Both the position numbers and the translations under genes were made by a program. This document shows positions 45,927-58,685 of a DNA stretch of 64,000 nt, piece by piece (position 1 is the first letter of the stretch; every line of letters starts with the position of its first letter). Origin of the DNA: Sparassis latifolia. Its lineage: Eukaryota; Basidiomycota; Agaricomycetes; Polyporales; Sparassidaceae. Location: contig CM031556.1 in NCBI GenBank assembly GCA_018466975.1, positions 2,480,001 through 2,544,000 of the forward strand, in the 5' to 3' direction. The notes under the pieces were generated by a model, which worked only from the letters and a program-made list of their open reading frames with translations, had not been told where the DNA came from and did not search any database.

Positions 45927-48225
45927 TCACCACCGAATCCACTCTCCATACATGTTTGGCGCCTCTCCTCGGACGTAGGCCTCAAATGTCCGCTTGAGCA
46001 CAGCCGACCAGTCAAGGTCTCGTCTATCCTCCGTTACCAAATCGACTTTGGTCTCGTTGTAAATGCCACTCTCAGAGAGAGCGGCTCGTGCTGCCTGCTC
46101 GCCCTTCTTGAACCGTTCTCCAAGATCAGGCCAATTCCGTGAAGCATCAAAAGGATGCCACCTGCACAATCGTATGCATCGTTGAAAATAGACTGGATAA
46201 TACTTCAAAGACCCACCAGGAATTGTGATAGTGATATGCGTATGACCCCTTGAAGAAGCCGTCGAAACCCAAGGCCTGAGGAGCGGCACTGCTTTCTCGT
46301 GAAGTATCGAAGAAGTCGCGGAACCTATGAAACTGTCAGATACCAAGCAGGCATACTTCAGGAAGCCAAATGCGCACTCAGTAAAGTATGGCTGTGGGGG
46401 TCTATCCCGTTGGAAGGATTCCGTGTTTAACCATGCCGGGTCAAACAGGGCGTCCGCGAGGCGCAGAAGTAGTCCATCCAGGTAGGCGTCTTTAATGTAG
46501 CGAGACACCGTCATGGGGTGGAAGTCCAAGCCGTTCTTGAGTGCAGTACGGAATAGGAAAGTCCCCAACGCTGATCCTTTGTTCATCCGAAGGACCGCCG
46601 TGTTGTATTTCTCCAGACGCGACCACCGGTATGCAAAAGCTCCCTTCCATCCCCAGAGTTCCTCCCAATCACGGAGAAGGAGGACGTCCGCATCAAGATA
46701 AATACCTCCGAACCTGTGGCACAGCACAAAGCGCGCCATGTCCGATAAAATGACAGACAGCCGATCATATGAGGAAGGAGACTTTGAACCGACACGGTTC
46801 AGCTTGTCGTCATCGTCATTGCCAGATTTCTGTCCACTGGTCGGACTGGGTGCAACAGCTGCCGTCAAGACCTCGCCGTCTTCCTCGCTCTCCGAACTCT
46901 CCGAGGTGACCGACAGCTCGACTTGCTGATTCTGAGGGACCTTCTCGACGAACCCACCCGAGTTGAACAAGCTGTCCCGAAGTTTCCTCCACTCATCCTT
47001 GAGCTCCGGGATACCGTCCAGTTGCTCAGTGGTGTTCCACATCTTGATCTTGATCACGTCTTTGAATCGTGGATGCAGGAAGGGTGAAGCCCATGGGTTG
47101 GACTTCAAGTCGTCAAACATATCCCGTAGTGCGTTCGGATTAGGGACCGCAGCAGCCGGCCCAGGGTTGATCCACAACCAGAAAACAGGACGGCAAACAT
47201 TGGGATCGACGTGGTCATCCTCTTGGTGTAACTGGATGTTCTGCGTGTATAGGAAGGATAGCAGCGCAAGATATGGCTTGTCTGTGAATGGCCCCGTCCA
47301 GAACATGTGGTAGATACGAGGACTATCGTCGTCGCAGGTGGAGGGCTGGTTCTTATATGACCGGTACGGGGGAGGCGCAGGTAAGTGGAGGTGGGGTTCC
47401 CATTCCACGCCTCGCTTCTTCGAGAAGCCAGCACTTGCATCCAAGTCGCCTTGGGTTTTCAAAGCAAAGGTAGGTTTCGAAGTCGCGTTTGCTTCCGTGG
47501 CGTTCTCAGGTTCAATTTCCTCCACATAGATGTATTTCCACTCGTCCATCTTGCCTCTCCGCAACCTTGGTCCGGTATCCAACCCCGCACCTAACCGGAG
47601 GACTTCCAAGCAATCTCGTACATACTGCACACGGTGTCATTTAATCGACATACCCTTCATGCACAAAGAGTACATACCTGATTGGTGGAGAAGTCACAGT
47701 GGTCCATGACCACGTCGAGATCCGCAATGCTGCCCGGAACCGGACGTGGTGGGAAGGCAGCATTCGGCTGTAAATCGAGATATACGCGCTTTGCACCAGC
47801 TCCGAGAGTAGTCGTCACGGTCGGTGACCGATACTTCGCAGGAATGGTTGCAGCCTTCCGCACGGGAAGTGCTGGATTTAATGGGGGTGTAGTCAGTCCG
47901 ATCTGTTTAGGAACTGTTGTTGGGGTTAAGTACAAGTAGAACAGGTCTATGACGCAGGTGACACACTCTTATGATTACTCGGGTAATGCCCTGCGGCGAT
48001 CTCCCATTCCCATATTCGTTGCAGGTCCTCCTTCCTGAATACGAGAGTCGGAGGATCACCCACATTCAATGTGGGCCACGTCTTCTCTCGCGTGGCAAAC
48101 CGCTTGTGCAGCGCGAAGACGGTGAAGAGTGCAATGACAAGGCCAATGCATAGGACGAGAGGACCCTTGGTTCTCCCGAAGCGGGTGACACTGAATTGGT
48201 GCAGTCGGGTCGGATTCGGTGCCAT
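45927..48225 (-). CDS. Type II membrane glycosyltransferase (DXD-type)
   Basis: This is a Golgi-type sugar transferase with the Gly_transf_sug fold. Five exons (48225-47967, 47913-47678, 47624-46378, 46324-46217, 46161-45927) give 694 aa. A short cytosolic tail and one signal-anchor helix (LVLCIGLVIALFTVFAL) are followed by a stem and the catalytic domain: RIYHMFWTGPF, RFVLCHRFGGIYLDADVLLL (DXD metal site). The 108-nt fourth exon encodes FFKGSYAYHYHNSW in a frame other than its neighbours. The introns around it (53 and 55 nt) together keep the long ORF open, so a naive single-ORF call would give a wrong C-terminus. The donor and acceptor sugars are unknown. Confidence 0.82.
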
Positions 48226-48747
48226 AAGTCTAATTCGGCGGGTGCGAACACCAGGTATAGGGAGGGAAATGGGTATTAGCCAGGACGAGGTGTGGTGATG
48301 TCGGTGCCATTTCTCTCGGATGGCGGAAGAGTGTGTGGGAGGCCATTAAGCCGCGCCTTTTCAGAGAATCCGTTCCCGTTCCCGAAGTATACAGACGAAG
48401 CCATCCTCTAGACGGAGAGTCGTGAGCGGAGAAAAGAAGGGCACCAGCGACCAGAGGGCCGGAGAGGATGGCGACTAGGAAGCTCTAAGCTATGGATCGC
48501 CTGCAACAGCTTGGGTGAACAGCTCAGCGCCGGCGCTCATCTCAAATTTCCCTTCCCACCTTACCTAAGCGCCCTTGGCACACACCGTCGGCACGCGAGC
48601 TCGAGGAGATACAGTATAGCGAATACGTTCGTCCATGATACAGCGAACAACCACCAATCCATTCTATATATTTGTTACACGGGTTGTTCAGGGCACTACA
48701 TTCACAGCGAGTACAACAACAAAGGTCAAGACATTCCCACCCCGCTT
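48226..48747. other. Intergenic, no gene seen
   Basis: This is the promoter region of the glycosyltransferase and the 3' region of pyruvate kinase. No further gene was recognised. Confidence 0.45.
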
Positions 48748-51059
48748 CTAGCCTGATCCTGAACCGAGAGGCTGCAGCTCAAGGTCAGCGGGGTCGGTCG
48801 GCACAGACAAGATGCGCAGCGTGTTTGTGTGTCCAAGACCGCCCTTCCAGCCCTGAACAGCTACAACAGTAGTACCCGTCTTGATGATGTTCAGCTTCAG
48901 CGCATTGCGCAGTCCGAACCGGATGCGGTTGTCCACCTGGAAGAAATGGTATTAGCTACGCCATGCCAAGACCAGAAAGTACTCCGCTTACATCGGTCTG
49001 CCATTGGGAACTCGAGATTCCACGTGGCTCAGGATACCAGAAGGGATAGCATCCTCGGTGAAGGTGGATTTGGCGGGCGGTCTGCTGGTTGCGAGTGACT
49101 AGAGAGTAAATATATTTCAGCGGAAGAACGGGTACGAAATCATTCAAATTTCAAACCTGTGATGATAGGCATGCTGGGTCTGTACTTGGAAACGAGACGC
49201 GCGGTGTTGCCGCTCGTCGACAAGACGATGATAGCGCCGGCATTTTGCTCGGACGCAGCTGCCACTGCAGCAATGGCCACGGTCTCGACGGTCTCCGTAG
49301 GACGAGGCGTGCAAGCCCTCAAGTCGTCATACAGAGGGGGGTAGCAGATGGCGGCTTCTGCGAGCAGACAAGTCTCGGCCATCATCAAAACTGGGGAACG
49401 TAGTTAGGAAGATGGGAATGGCACAGCTTCGTGGAAAAAACATACCCGACTGAATTGGGTACGAGCCCTTCGCCGTCTCACCAGACAGCATTACACAATC
49501 TGCACCATCGAGCACAGCGTTTGCGACGTCGCTGACCTCGGCGCGGGTGGGTCTGGGGTTGTACTGCAGAGAGGTCAAATATACGTCAAGCAAACGTGCC
49601 AGACACTTACTGTCATGGACTAGCGAAGTGACATTATCAGATGTTGCACCAATTTGCAAACCCGCATAACACTCACCTCCAGCATTTGGGTGGCAACGAT
49701 GACAGGCTTGCCGGCCATGTTGCACTTCGCTATCATCATTTTCTGTGCCAAAAATACCTGGCTGGCAGGAATCTCAATACCAAGGTCACCACGTGCAACC
49801 ATAACACCGTCGGTCTCCCTCAAAATCTCGTCAAAGTTCGCGACACCCTGTTCGTTCTCGATCTTCACAATGATCTTGATGTTGGCACCATCCGGGCCAA
49901 GTACCTGTCTGATGTGGCGGACGTCCTCTGCACGACGGATGAACGACGCGAAGACCATGTCGACACCGTTCCTGACACCAAATTGCAGGTCAGACTTGTC
50001 CTTCTCAGACAGTGCAGGAAGATCAACATCGGTCTTCGGCAAATTGACGCCCTTGCGAGAGGAAAGCGTTCCATTGTTCAGCGCGCGGACGTGGACATTG
50101 GTCCCGTCAATCGAAAGAACGAGGAGAGACAGGATACCTACATATATCATCAGTCATAGGACACACGAGGGAACTGTTCTTCATACCATCATCAACATAG
50201 ATGAGCTTGCCAGGAGCAGTGACCTTCGTGATATTTTTCTGGCGGAACAAAGGTGAAACTTACCAATTACACAAATATATGGTTCTGCACGTACATAGTC
50301 CAGCCACATTACTTTGTCGTCGCAAATTTCGCTGTACTTGGGGTCCGTGGAAACAATGAACTCGTGACCAGCCTTGATGGGGATCTGTTCGCCAGTATCA
50401 ACTGTAGAAGATTATACATGTGACAGAGGGGACAACTTACGTCCTTCATGTCCCTCATTGCACCAGTACGGATCTCAGGTCCTTTCTGTGCAAAAAGAAA
50501 AGGTAAATCAGCGATCGCGTCACACTAAATGCTGTCGACTTACTGTGTCCAACGCAATGGCAACCGGACGACTCTCGGGGTCGGCTGAGAAGGCACTCAC
50601 ATTAGACGAGTGCAAGAATATTTGGTGAAAAACCTACCGGCAACCATCTTTCTGGTGTTGTCAATGACCTTCTGGTGGTTCTCGTACGAGCCATGGGAGA
50701 AGTTCATGCGCACTAGCGAATGAAGATCGGGGATCAGATATGTATGCTGGAACAGGAACATCACTCGTGCTCACCGATGTTAACACCGGCGCGTCGCAAC
50801 TCAGTGAGCCTCTCTACGGTGTTTACCTGACCTAAATGACAGGAAAATCATGAGCACTCCGGCCAATAGCTATGAGGTACATGCGCACCAATGGTGGCGA
50901 TGATAGCAGTCTAAAGCAAAACATCAATCCAAATTTGCCTGAGGTCCATTCGAAGCGCACCTTGCGTTGGAATTTGGTTTCTTCTGTGGGAACCGCAGCA
51001 TGTGTAGTGGTCAGGGTGGCAAACCATTCGAGGCGTGATTCGATTGCGGGCTGAGCCAT
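48748..51059 (-). CDS. PYK1: Pyruvate kinase
   Basis: This glycolytic enzyme converts phosphoenolpyruvate plus ADP to pyruvate plus ATP in the cytosol. The gene is cut into more than ten exons. Recognisable blocks: [45 protein letters not shown], the active-site stretch [51 protein letters not shown] then [20 protein letters not shown], and a C-terminal domain with [18 protein letters not shown]. Exon 2 is only 22 nt (50889-50910), and a 9-nt micro-exon at 49611-49619 encodes the S-M-T of ESMTYNP. The upstream TATAAAA fits a strongly expressed gene. Confidence 0.93.
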
Positions 51060-51632
51060 GGTGTCTGGGATGAACGAATTCGATTCAGTGGGTGAGCTGG
51101 AGCGATTTTATAATGGAGCGGAGGTAGAGGGGAGGAGGACGGCGGTGGAGATGGTAGGGGTTCTGAAGCGCCTCCCCCAAAGTTCTAGGCAGGGAGCCAA
51201 GTACTGGAACTTACCTGGACAGGTATGGAATGCCTAGATGTCGACGTCACGTAGAGAGGATATCAGAGCAACGGAGATGAACGACCATTTCTCGAGCTTT
51301 TATCTGTCCTCGGCCCCACCGCATCGATCTCCGCATGAGGCCCATACGCACGCGGTAAGGAAGGCTCCCGACTGCAAGCACCCCGAATCAATGTCCTCCA
51401 TATATGTACCACGAACGTTCTCCCCTGTCAGCCTTCTCACTCGTCGTGCATCGTGAAGGGCAGATCATCTCCTTTTGCAACAGCGGAAACGACAACGATA
51501 CAGTAGTACAGCGTGTAATCGACGACAAAACAAGCACGAACAAAACTAACGCTCAAGTCAACACATGCAATCACCTAGTCCGACCAGCCCCAACATATTA
51601 AATAACACAGCGAGCACGCCGACACACACCAC
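51060..51632. other. Pyruvate kinase promoter region
   Basis: These 573 nt separate the pyruvate kinase start from the CSL stop. They include the TATA box at 51106-51112 and an A/C-rich stretch at 51480-51600. There is no coding signal. Confidence 0.5.
51106..51112 (-). promoter_or_regulatory. TATA box of pyruvate kinase
   Basis: TATAAAA on the - strand lies 47-53 nt upstream of the ATG at 51059. Confidence 0.55.
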
Positions 51633-54049
51633 TCAGATCACTCGGATCGTCCATCCGTGCAATCCCCCGTCGACAGTAGACGCTGCGTGGTGCGCCGCCG
51701 AAATCCAACTCGGGTCCATAGCACTTGTCGCAGGATTTGGGCCACTCAGATCAATATTCTGGAACACGTTTTCAGCCTGCACCGCCCGGCCAGAATGATA
51801 TCCAACGCCATCGAACGAGCGAATGAAGAGTATAGGAAGGCTCCGTCCAATAATCGAGCTGGCATCCACCTTTCGCTGGCCAGCCGATGTCGGCTCTCCG
51901 CTTCTAGGAGATTCGCCGTCGCTCTCCTCCGTAGACAACGCGTCTTCCATCAACGATTTGAGAATATTGTTGATGGGGGGCATCTCCACTATGAGGATAG
52001 TATGCGTCGCTCCCATAGGCATGTAGCGTGCAGCAGTAGGAATAAACATCGGGACGAAGGGAGGAAGCGGTTCTCCATTCGGACCATGTGTTGGTTCAGT
52101 CGGAGGCTGCATAAACACATTATGAGCACTTCCCATCGATGTCTCAGGATCTGGTGGCGGATATATACGAAAGCGCAGAGGACCGATATTGCCAATATAT
52201 ATGTCGAGGGGTAACTGCGTTCTCGTTTTTGGATTCTCATAGAAGAAATTAGATGCGGTGAGTTCCATCGTATGGCTTTGTGTGCGATAAAGCGGCGCCG
52301 AAAACAGTGTAGGGAAAGGGGTAATGGGGAGGTCCGGGATGGTGCTGTTCTGACCAAGCGCGTCAAAAAAAGTGTACTGGAACTTTGCTGAGAACCAACA
52401 CGACATCAGTGACAAACAAAAACATGATCATAAATTGACATACAAATCCCGACAATCGTCCAGCAGAGGTAGTCATCCACTTCGTCGTACATGAAGCTCA
52501 ATCCTCCGTCTCTTATCTCTTCGCGTGAGCGGGGTGCTTGGAACAGTAGAGGATGGGAACCAGCTTGGTTTGATAACCCTGGCGTAGGCGGTACAACAGT
52601 ACCAGGTGTCCCGGGCATCGGGCCAGCCGCAGACAAGTACTGTCTTGAGCCGTCATCATCCTTCCTTTGCAAAGCGACCTTCTGCATCTGGCTCACAGGA
52701 CCGTTATCGTCTTGCACGATCCTACCCTTGTCCACCTTACGAATTATGAGAGGAGCGGTTTGTGTCCCGGAGACCGTATCCGCCAATACAACCTCGCTCC
52801 CGTATGTCACGGGCTGAGGCCCTCCTGCTATTGGAGAGTTTTCGTGAGTATTCCTGAGACGCGGGTTCCAGGATCACGTGGTCGCGTACCGACGTGAGAT
52901 TCTGGCAGCGGGGACGCTGTAGAACGAATGACATTGACGTTGAATGCTGACCAGGAAACATTGCTAGCGCATAATTGACTGTTGTCAACAGTCATATATT
53001 TAGTTCGTACGGTCTGAGAATTGATGCGATTAAATAGGGAGACGGGTCCCCCCGCAAGGATGCATGACGAGATGTTGCGTGTCTTCGCCGTCTTCTTCGA
53101 TGGTTTTGAGATGATAGTGACGGGCGCAGAATCAAATGATGCCCAGACTCGCCCACGACCAGGATCGCTTCCTTCCTGTACAGGAGGTGGTGGTTCAGCA
53201 ATGTCCAGAGAGAGTTGGAAGCTCTTCGCCTTAGCAGTACCGTTCACGTGCAGAAATTTGAAGCTGGCGGTCAGGTTATGATCGAGGGGGGCCTTCTGTT
53301 CGCAGCCTCGATCACCTCCCTCGGACACCACCGCCATGGAAAGCTGCTGCTGTTTTAGGTGCCAGTCTGGTCCTTCGATATGAACGACAGGAGGCGGGCA
53401 CAGGAAGCGCTTCTCAGTCCCGTACGACTTCTGAGCAACTGCAGCGTGCAGACAAAGAACTGTCGTCATTGGTAGCACACGAGCAGGGTCCTGCGTAACG
53501 TGGTCTCGCACGACGCGTCTAATCTTGGAGGCCGGGTCCTCACCGTCAGACGCGTCCAGCCTGCGTTTGTTAGGTCGCTGCGTTGCACTGTTGGTATTTC
53601 TCTAAGCCTTTGACAATAAAACTCACTTGTGTGGGGGTAGAAGGACCAGGGACTGCATTGCCGTCGCGCGGGGGAGGCGGCGGAGGCATAGGTGAAGACC
53701 AGGTCGTCTGCGTCCTAGTGTTCGAGGGCGCCTGATGAGGACCCGTCAGTAGGGAGTGGACACTCAACGCCGTACGTCCAGATGGATCCGTGGCGTGTAA
53801 AATGGCAGGGTCTGCAGAGTGCAGAGGAGGGTGGTGGCGATCAGAGACCTACAGCGCGTTAAGGTGGTGAGATACGGGATATGAAAGAAGATGGTTTACG
53901 AGTAAGCTGAGATCCGACTGTGGAGACGGTGAGCGAGATAAATCATGGTGGGTTAACGGTGGAGCGAGGTGGACATGACTGTCGGTGATGGTGGCAGGAG
54001 GCATCTGGAGGTGAACAGGCGGCGAGTCGAGCGAGGATATAGTTCGCAT
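51633..54049 (-). CDS. CSL (CBF1/RBP-J) family transcription factor
   Basis: This is a fungal CSL DNA-binding protein of the Cbf11/Cbf12 kind, related to the Notch-pathway factor RBP-J, although fungi lack Notch. Exons 54049-53900, 53848-53627, 53577-52890, 52827-52444 and 52387-51633 give 732 aa. A Ser/Pro-rich N-terminus ends in a basic RPNKRRLD. The Rel-homology part shows LHAAVAQKSYGTEKRFLCPP and ISKPSKKT. The beta-trefoil part shows CILAGGPVSLFNRINSQTV and SNVSWSAFNV. Then come GGPQPVTYGSEVVLAD and PLIIRKVDKGRI. The C-terminal region is low-homology, as in other fungal members. Targets cannot be inferred. Confidence 0.88.
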
Positions 54050-54136
54050 GGCAGACTGAAGAGCCTACGGCCAGAAGCTGTGGGAATCGTGTGTGTGGGA
54101 GTGGGAAGAAACCCAGATTTTACCCACGCATGTCGA

Positions 54137-54143
54137 TTATATA
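54137..54143 (-). promoter_or_regulatory. TATA box of the CSL gene
   Basis: TATATAA on the - strand lies 88-94 nt upstream of the ATG at 54049. Confidence 0.4.
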
Positions 54144-54264
54144 GGTCCCGTGACGACCCCGTGAACTTTCCTCGAGAACCGCTTTCGGGGTCCCCACTAG
54201 ACCGAGGTATCTCAACTTCGTCAAAAAACAGCGCTGGATCACTCGCGAGAATACATCCCTGATC

Positions 54265-55026
54265 CTATCGGTTATCGACATCAAGCAAGTCGAACACCCT
54301 GCACATGCCACGATGTACTAGACCTTCGCCCAATTCCAAGTCGTCTGCGTCCTCGCCTTTCTCAGAGAAGAGCCTATTCAGCGTGGTGGCTTCGTCGCCT
54401 GCACCTGGAGAATGTGGTCGACTGTAGCTCCGACGAAGCGCGCTCAAAACGTTGTACAACGCCTCATCGTCATCTGGTGAGTCCTCTTCAGGGTATGGCG
54501 ACAGCAACCGGTCGTCCGAGGTCGGTCCATCGTCCTCAGGCAGCATGGGCTTGCTATCTTCGAAAGGCAGAGGGATTGTAAGAATTGTATCGAGCTGCAC
54601 CTGCTAAGTGAACGTACCTAGTGCCAAAACGACTATTTGATCTTCGTGGCTGGTAATTTCCCTGGTCCTGTCCTCTTCTTCTGCACGCGGAGGCGGAAGG
54701 TCTTCCTCGTCCTCTTCCGATATAGGAGAAGACAGCCTCGATCCTGACAGCACACTACTGCGGCCAGAAGTCTCGTACTGCAACCACAACCACTCGTCCC
54801 CCTTTGTGCTATCTGGAAGATTTGCTTGTGGGAAGAAGTCCGTCAAACTGAAGGGATCTTCCTCCCTGTAAACACGCCGTGAATGAGTACACGTCGGATG
54901 TACATGGACTGTGACTGGTAGGACCACTGCACTACGATGTCGTGGTATATTCGTGTGGCAGGGGTGGCTGGACGCTGCCGCCGCATATTGGAGGTGAGGA
55001 GCAGATTTTGAGCGAGAGATAGACAT
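54265..55026 (-). CDS. Hypothetical acidic protein
   Basis: This is a 233-aa protein from two exons (55026-54618, 54557-54265) that I do not recognise. The N-terminus is Ser/His-rich (SISRSKSAPHLQYAAAASSH). The middle has an aromatic patch KGDEWLWLQYETSGRSSVLS. The rest is very acidic (SEEDEEDLPPPRAEEEDR and PEEDSPDDDEALYNVLSALR) and mostly disordered. The intron of 60 nt was placed so that the acidic frames join as LALDSKPMLPE. It sits between the CSL factor and the TM7S3/TM198-domain gene, all on the same strand. No function can be assigned. Confidence 0.6.
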
Positions 55027-55611
55027 CGTGGTCGAGCCCTTCTTATATATACGAATATTAATGAGTATTGGGAGCCGTTAGTTGAGACGTTCACGTTGGG
55101 GAGATGAGGGATCCTGCGCTGTCTATATGCGTAACGCACGGGGGACTAGCTTCGATCGGGCCCACGCCCAGTCCACGGACGTCACCTGTGAGCTCGGCGG
55201 ATATCGAGGCCAAGACAGGAAGTATGAGCTATGTATCATGCCTCGCGCAACATAAAACGCGGTTCATGCATCGGTGTCGATGGAGCAATTGTGGCAAGAT
55301 GATCGTACCCGCGGGGCGGAGGGTCAGGAAAACCCCGAACTAGGGTTAGCCAGACTAACTCTTAGATATATCACAGGTGCCTACGTACGTGCAGTACCAC
55401 GATTGAATCGATGGGAACGATGATGTGTGTAGAGTACCAGTCCGAGTGTAAGTGTCCATGGTCATCCAATGCAGAATGCGGTAACAACATGTGAGTGTCA
55501 ATGTGCAGAAAATCTGTCCACAATCCTAATAAAGTCCAGTCTCTTCTTGATAATACAACGAACCGTCGTCTGCGTCTCGTGCAGATCAAAGATCGCTACA
55601 GGCGCAACCGT
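55027..55611. other. Intergenic, no gene seen
   Basis: This is the promoter region of the acidic protein and the 3' region of the next gene. An extra 3' exon of the latter is possible but unsupported. Confidence 0.4.
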
Positions 55612-58413
55612 TCAGTTGGGGGGATCCCGGGCTACCGAAATGCAGCGGTGATCCATGGCATCGGTAGGTCGTTCTTGGAAATCAGGGAACGGCACCCCAG
55701 ACTTGTGCTTCGACGCCTTATCGTCGACGGAACGCAGGCCCATCTCTAGATCTTGCTGATGTTTCTGCCAATCTTCGACTTTCATCATCGACATTCGCTT
55801 GGAAGACGCAGGTGCAGGTACGCTGGCGAGGACGTCTACGCTGAGAGAGCGAGAATGACTAGGCACTCTGTTCGAATCGGCCAATGTCACCGACTGGCGG
55901 CCGGAGACTTCGAGCTCTGCGGCCTTGGTGCGCTTCCCTACTTCCTTGTTGAGTGCAGCAGCCTTCTCCGCACGTCGCTTGGCCACCTGCTGCTTCTCCA
56001 TCGCCATCGCCTTCTCCCATCGGCCCTTAGCATCCCGGATATCCGCCTGTTCCTTCTCAGCTCGTGTAAGGGGTTCCTGCAGCTCTCTCATCTTCTCGCG
56101 ATGGCGCTCGGCCAGCTCCTCAAACGTTCGTGTACGAATCCTCTCAGGACTGTCTGGTCTTGCGGCTGCGACAGGCTTCTGCGGAGGAAGGATAGTGACG
56201 GGAATGTGGCCCTGGAGCTTGCCTTCTTGTGCTGCGTATGCGCTCTCAGGACTAAAGGAACGTCTTCCAAGGAGTCGTCCTTGCGCGATGACGACTGCTC
56301 TCTCGGTATACCAAGCAATCCCTCAGGCGTCGGGCGATCCAAAGGGTTATGGGAAACAATGCTCTCGAGTCGCTGACGTTCTATCAAGGCTTCCGCCACA
56401 GCCGGAGAGACGGGTATTCTTGGAATTGGGCAGATTGGAGTGGTAGCGATGGGAGCCGTGATGCCGGACGGTGGTTGCAGCAGCTTCCGGTCACGGATGT
56501 AGGAATTCCAATGCTCATCCTGCAACGGAACGCTAGTGGGCCTGTCGACGGGGGAGCTGTGATCTAGCGAATGAAACAACGACGATAATTCCATGGATTG
56601 CACCCGGCCGCGGGGATCAGCTTGTCGAGGAGGTCGGAGGTGCGACGGAGGTGGTGCACCAAGGTAGTCGAGGCTAAGCGTATGCTTGGACGTCAATGAA
56701 AGCTGACGAGAATCGGAGGAGCTAGATGGCGCAGGTGTGTCGGCCTTCAAGACATCAATGGATTTGCGTATTGTTTGGATCTCAGCCAACAGTTCTTCCT
56801 TGCGCTTCAGTTCATCCAGCTGAGCCGCGGTGCTCTCCCTCGTGTCCTTCACATTTTTGGAGCCCTTCGGTTCGTCGAAGATGGATATGTAGTCCTGGGG
56901 AACATCGCTCTCAATATCGTTACCAAGATCCAGCACCGGTAAAGCTCCTGGGCTTTGTAGGGCTTTATTAGCCGAGCGGTTCAGTTCCTCACTAGGAGTA
57001 GGAGCAGCGAGGAATTCTGAAACTCCAGACTGATAGCGCTGCCGCGGGCTACCGACCAATGTGAATCCGGAAGACCGACGTTCGTCGGGGGTGTGAGTCG
57101 CTGAGTCCTTTTCATTTATCAGCGGAGAACCGGATAACCCGCTGTCCATGCGACCGTGTTTGCCGAGTGTAGGATGCTCCCGCTCCCATGCTTCCTTCTC
57201 GCGCTCCACGTCGACAAACGTCTGAGCGGCCCGATCCTCTGCCTCTTCGTTCCGCCGTCGCTGTTCCACCTGAATTTCTTTGAGCTTCCGCCGTAATACT
57301 TTGAAGACCTGGAACTGAACGGCCATCCCCATCAGAGAGACCGCGCCCATAAGGCCAAGCTCAATCTCCATCGTCTGCGATACGGGGAACTTGATGCCGT
57401 TACTCGTGAATTTCGTGAATATGGATCGAAAGCCCAGGTTCCACAAATAGAACTAGCGCCACCGTTGGTCTCGGTAGAAGTCAGGAACAAGTAGGGGGCT
57501 CACCTCCTTAAGTCCTGCAGTGGTATAGCAGTCGACTCCTAGCATGAAGGCCGATGCGCCAACAAACGCAGTGGAAACCAGTAAGACATGATAGTGGATT
57601 TTAGGGATCGTGCAGAGAATGAAACCAATCGCGCTGAGAGCTGTTAAACGTTAGTTTAATTGTGTAGAGCAGCACGAGGCCTGCACACGCACCAATATAC
57701 ATAATCCACCTGTAGCCGATGGTCCAGATCAAACCACCGTTTTTGAAACATTGAATCCACAAGGCAAGTGCGAAGCCACCCCATGCGCCGACGAAGTAAT
57801 TGGTGACCTTCCAGAAGAATATAGCAAAACCCCCTCCAGCAATCCCGGCGATCCCGCAGGAAAGGACGAATAGACCTCGGAGAGTTTCGGATGGAGGGTT
57901 GATTTCCTCCATGACACCGAAACGGAGAATGAGCACAAGACATACGAGCGCGAAGGTGTAGAAGCCGATGATGAAGTAGGATGACCAGCGATTCTTGTGT
58001 CCGAGGAAGGCGCTTGGAAGGCCAGTCAATATGAGGAGTGCGCCAAGGACGCCAAAGCCGGGATCGATCTTGGTGTCGAGAACGATGGGTGTCGCTGAGG
58101 GGGTACTTGTGGAACTACTAGTCGTGTTGGTGGGAGTGGATGAGGTCGCGTTCGGGGTGACTGTGACATTGTAAACGGTGGGGATTACAGTGGTCAACGG
58201 GATGCTCAGTGAGCCAGATTGAAGGGTGGTAGTGATAGTAACGGAGCTGGTGGTCAACGAAAGGGATGGCGTCGACGAGGATGGCGCAGACGAAGATGCC
58301 TGGGAAGAGGGGGAAGAGGAGTTCTGTGCAGACACCACGGCGAGGAGACTAAATGCGACCCAAAGAGCGGCCCATAGGAGGGCGGGTGTGCGCCTACCGT
58401 TTGTGACCGACAT
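55612..58413 (-). CDS. Multi-span membrane protein with TM7S3/TM198-like (DUF4203) domain
   Basis: This is a large membrane protein, 885 aa from four exons (58413-57693, 57640-57504, 57452-56293, 56251-55612). A signal peptide (WVAFSLLAVVSA) is followed by a Ser/Thr-rich, probably O-glycosylated ectodomain, then about seven helices: FGVLGALLILTGLPSAFLG, YFIIGFYTFALVCLVLIL, GIAGIAGGGFAIFFW and others. The long cytosolic tail has coiled coils (VLRRKLKEIQVEQRRRNEEA; RTFEELAERHREKMREL). The helix block matches the DUF4203 (TM7S3/TM198-like) pattern. The third intron (56252-56292) is only 41 nt with a weak GTCATC donor; the frame demands a change there, but the exact splice is uncertain. The final few residues may also differ. 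Confidence 0.72.
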
Positions 58414-58685
58414 GATGGGGGGGAAGGAGAGGAGCCGTGACTATTGGAGGGTATGATATGGGGAGAACATACCGACTGGCGTTTGGGCTGGCCGCTGGCC
58501 AGCCGCTGTCATAGTGAGTACTGGAGTCGAACACGTGCCGTATTGCTATCGTGGTCTCCTCGCCGCGCGTTTCTCGGTCCGACTTTAAAACTCCCAGCGT
58601 TATCAGTAGCCACACTAGTCAATATTGTGACTCTGTGAGGAAACTACCACCGATGTGAGAAAAAAAGAGACAACTCTATATATAA

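Noticed and set aside
54601..54618. 17-nt intron joining the two halves of the acidic protein
   Set aside because: Too short to be spliced; a 60-nt intron using a later acceptor joins the frames correctly.
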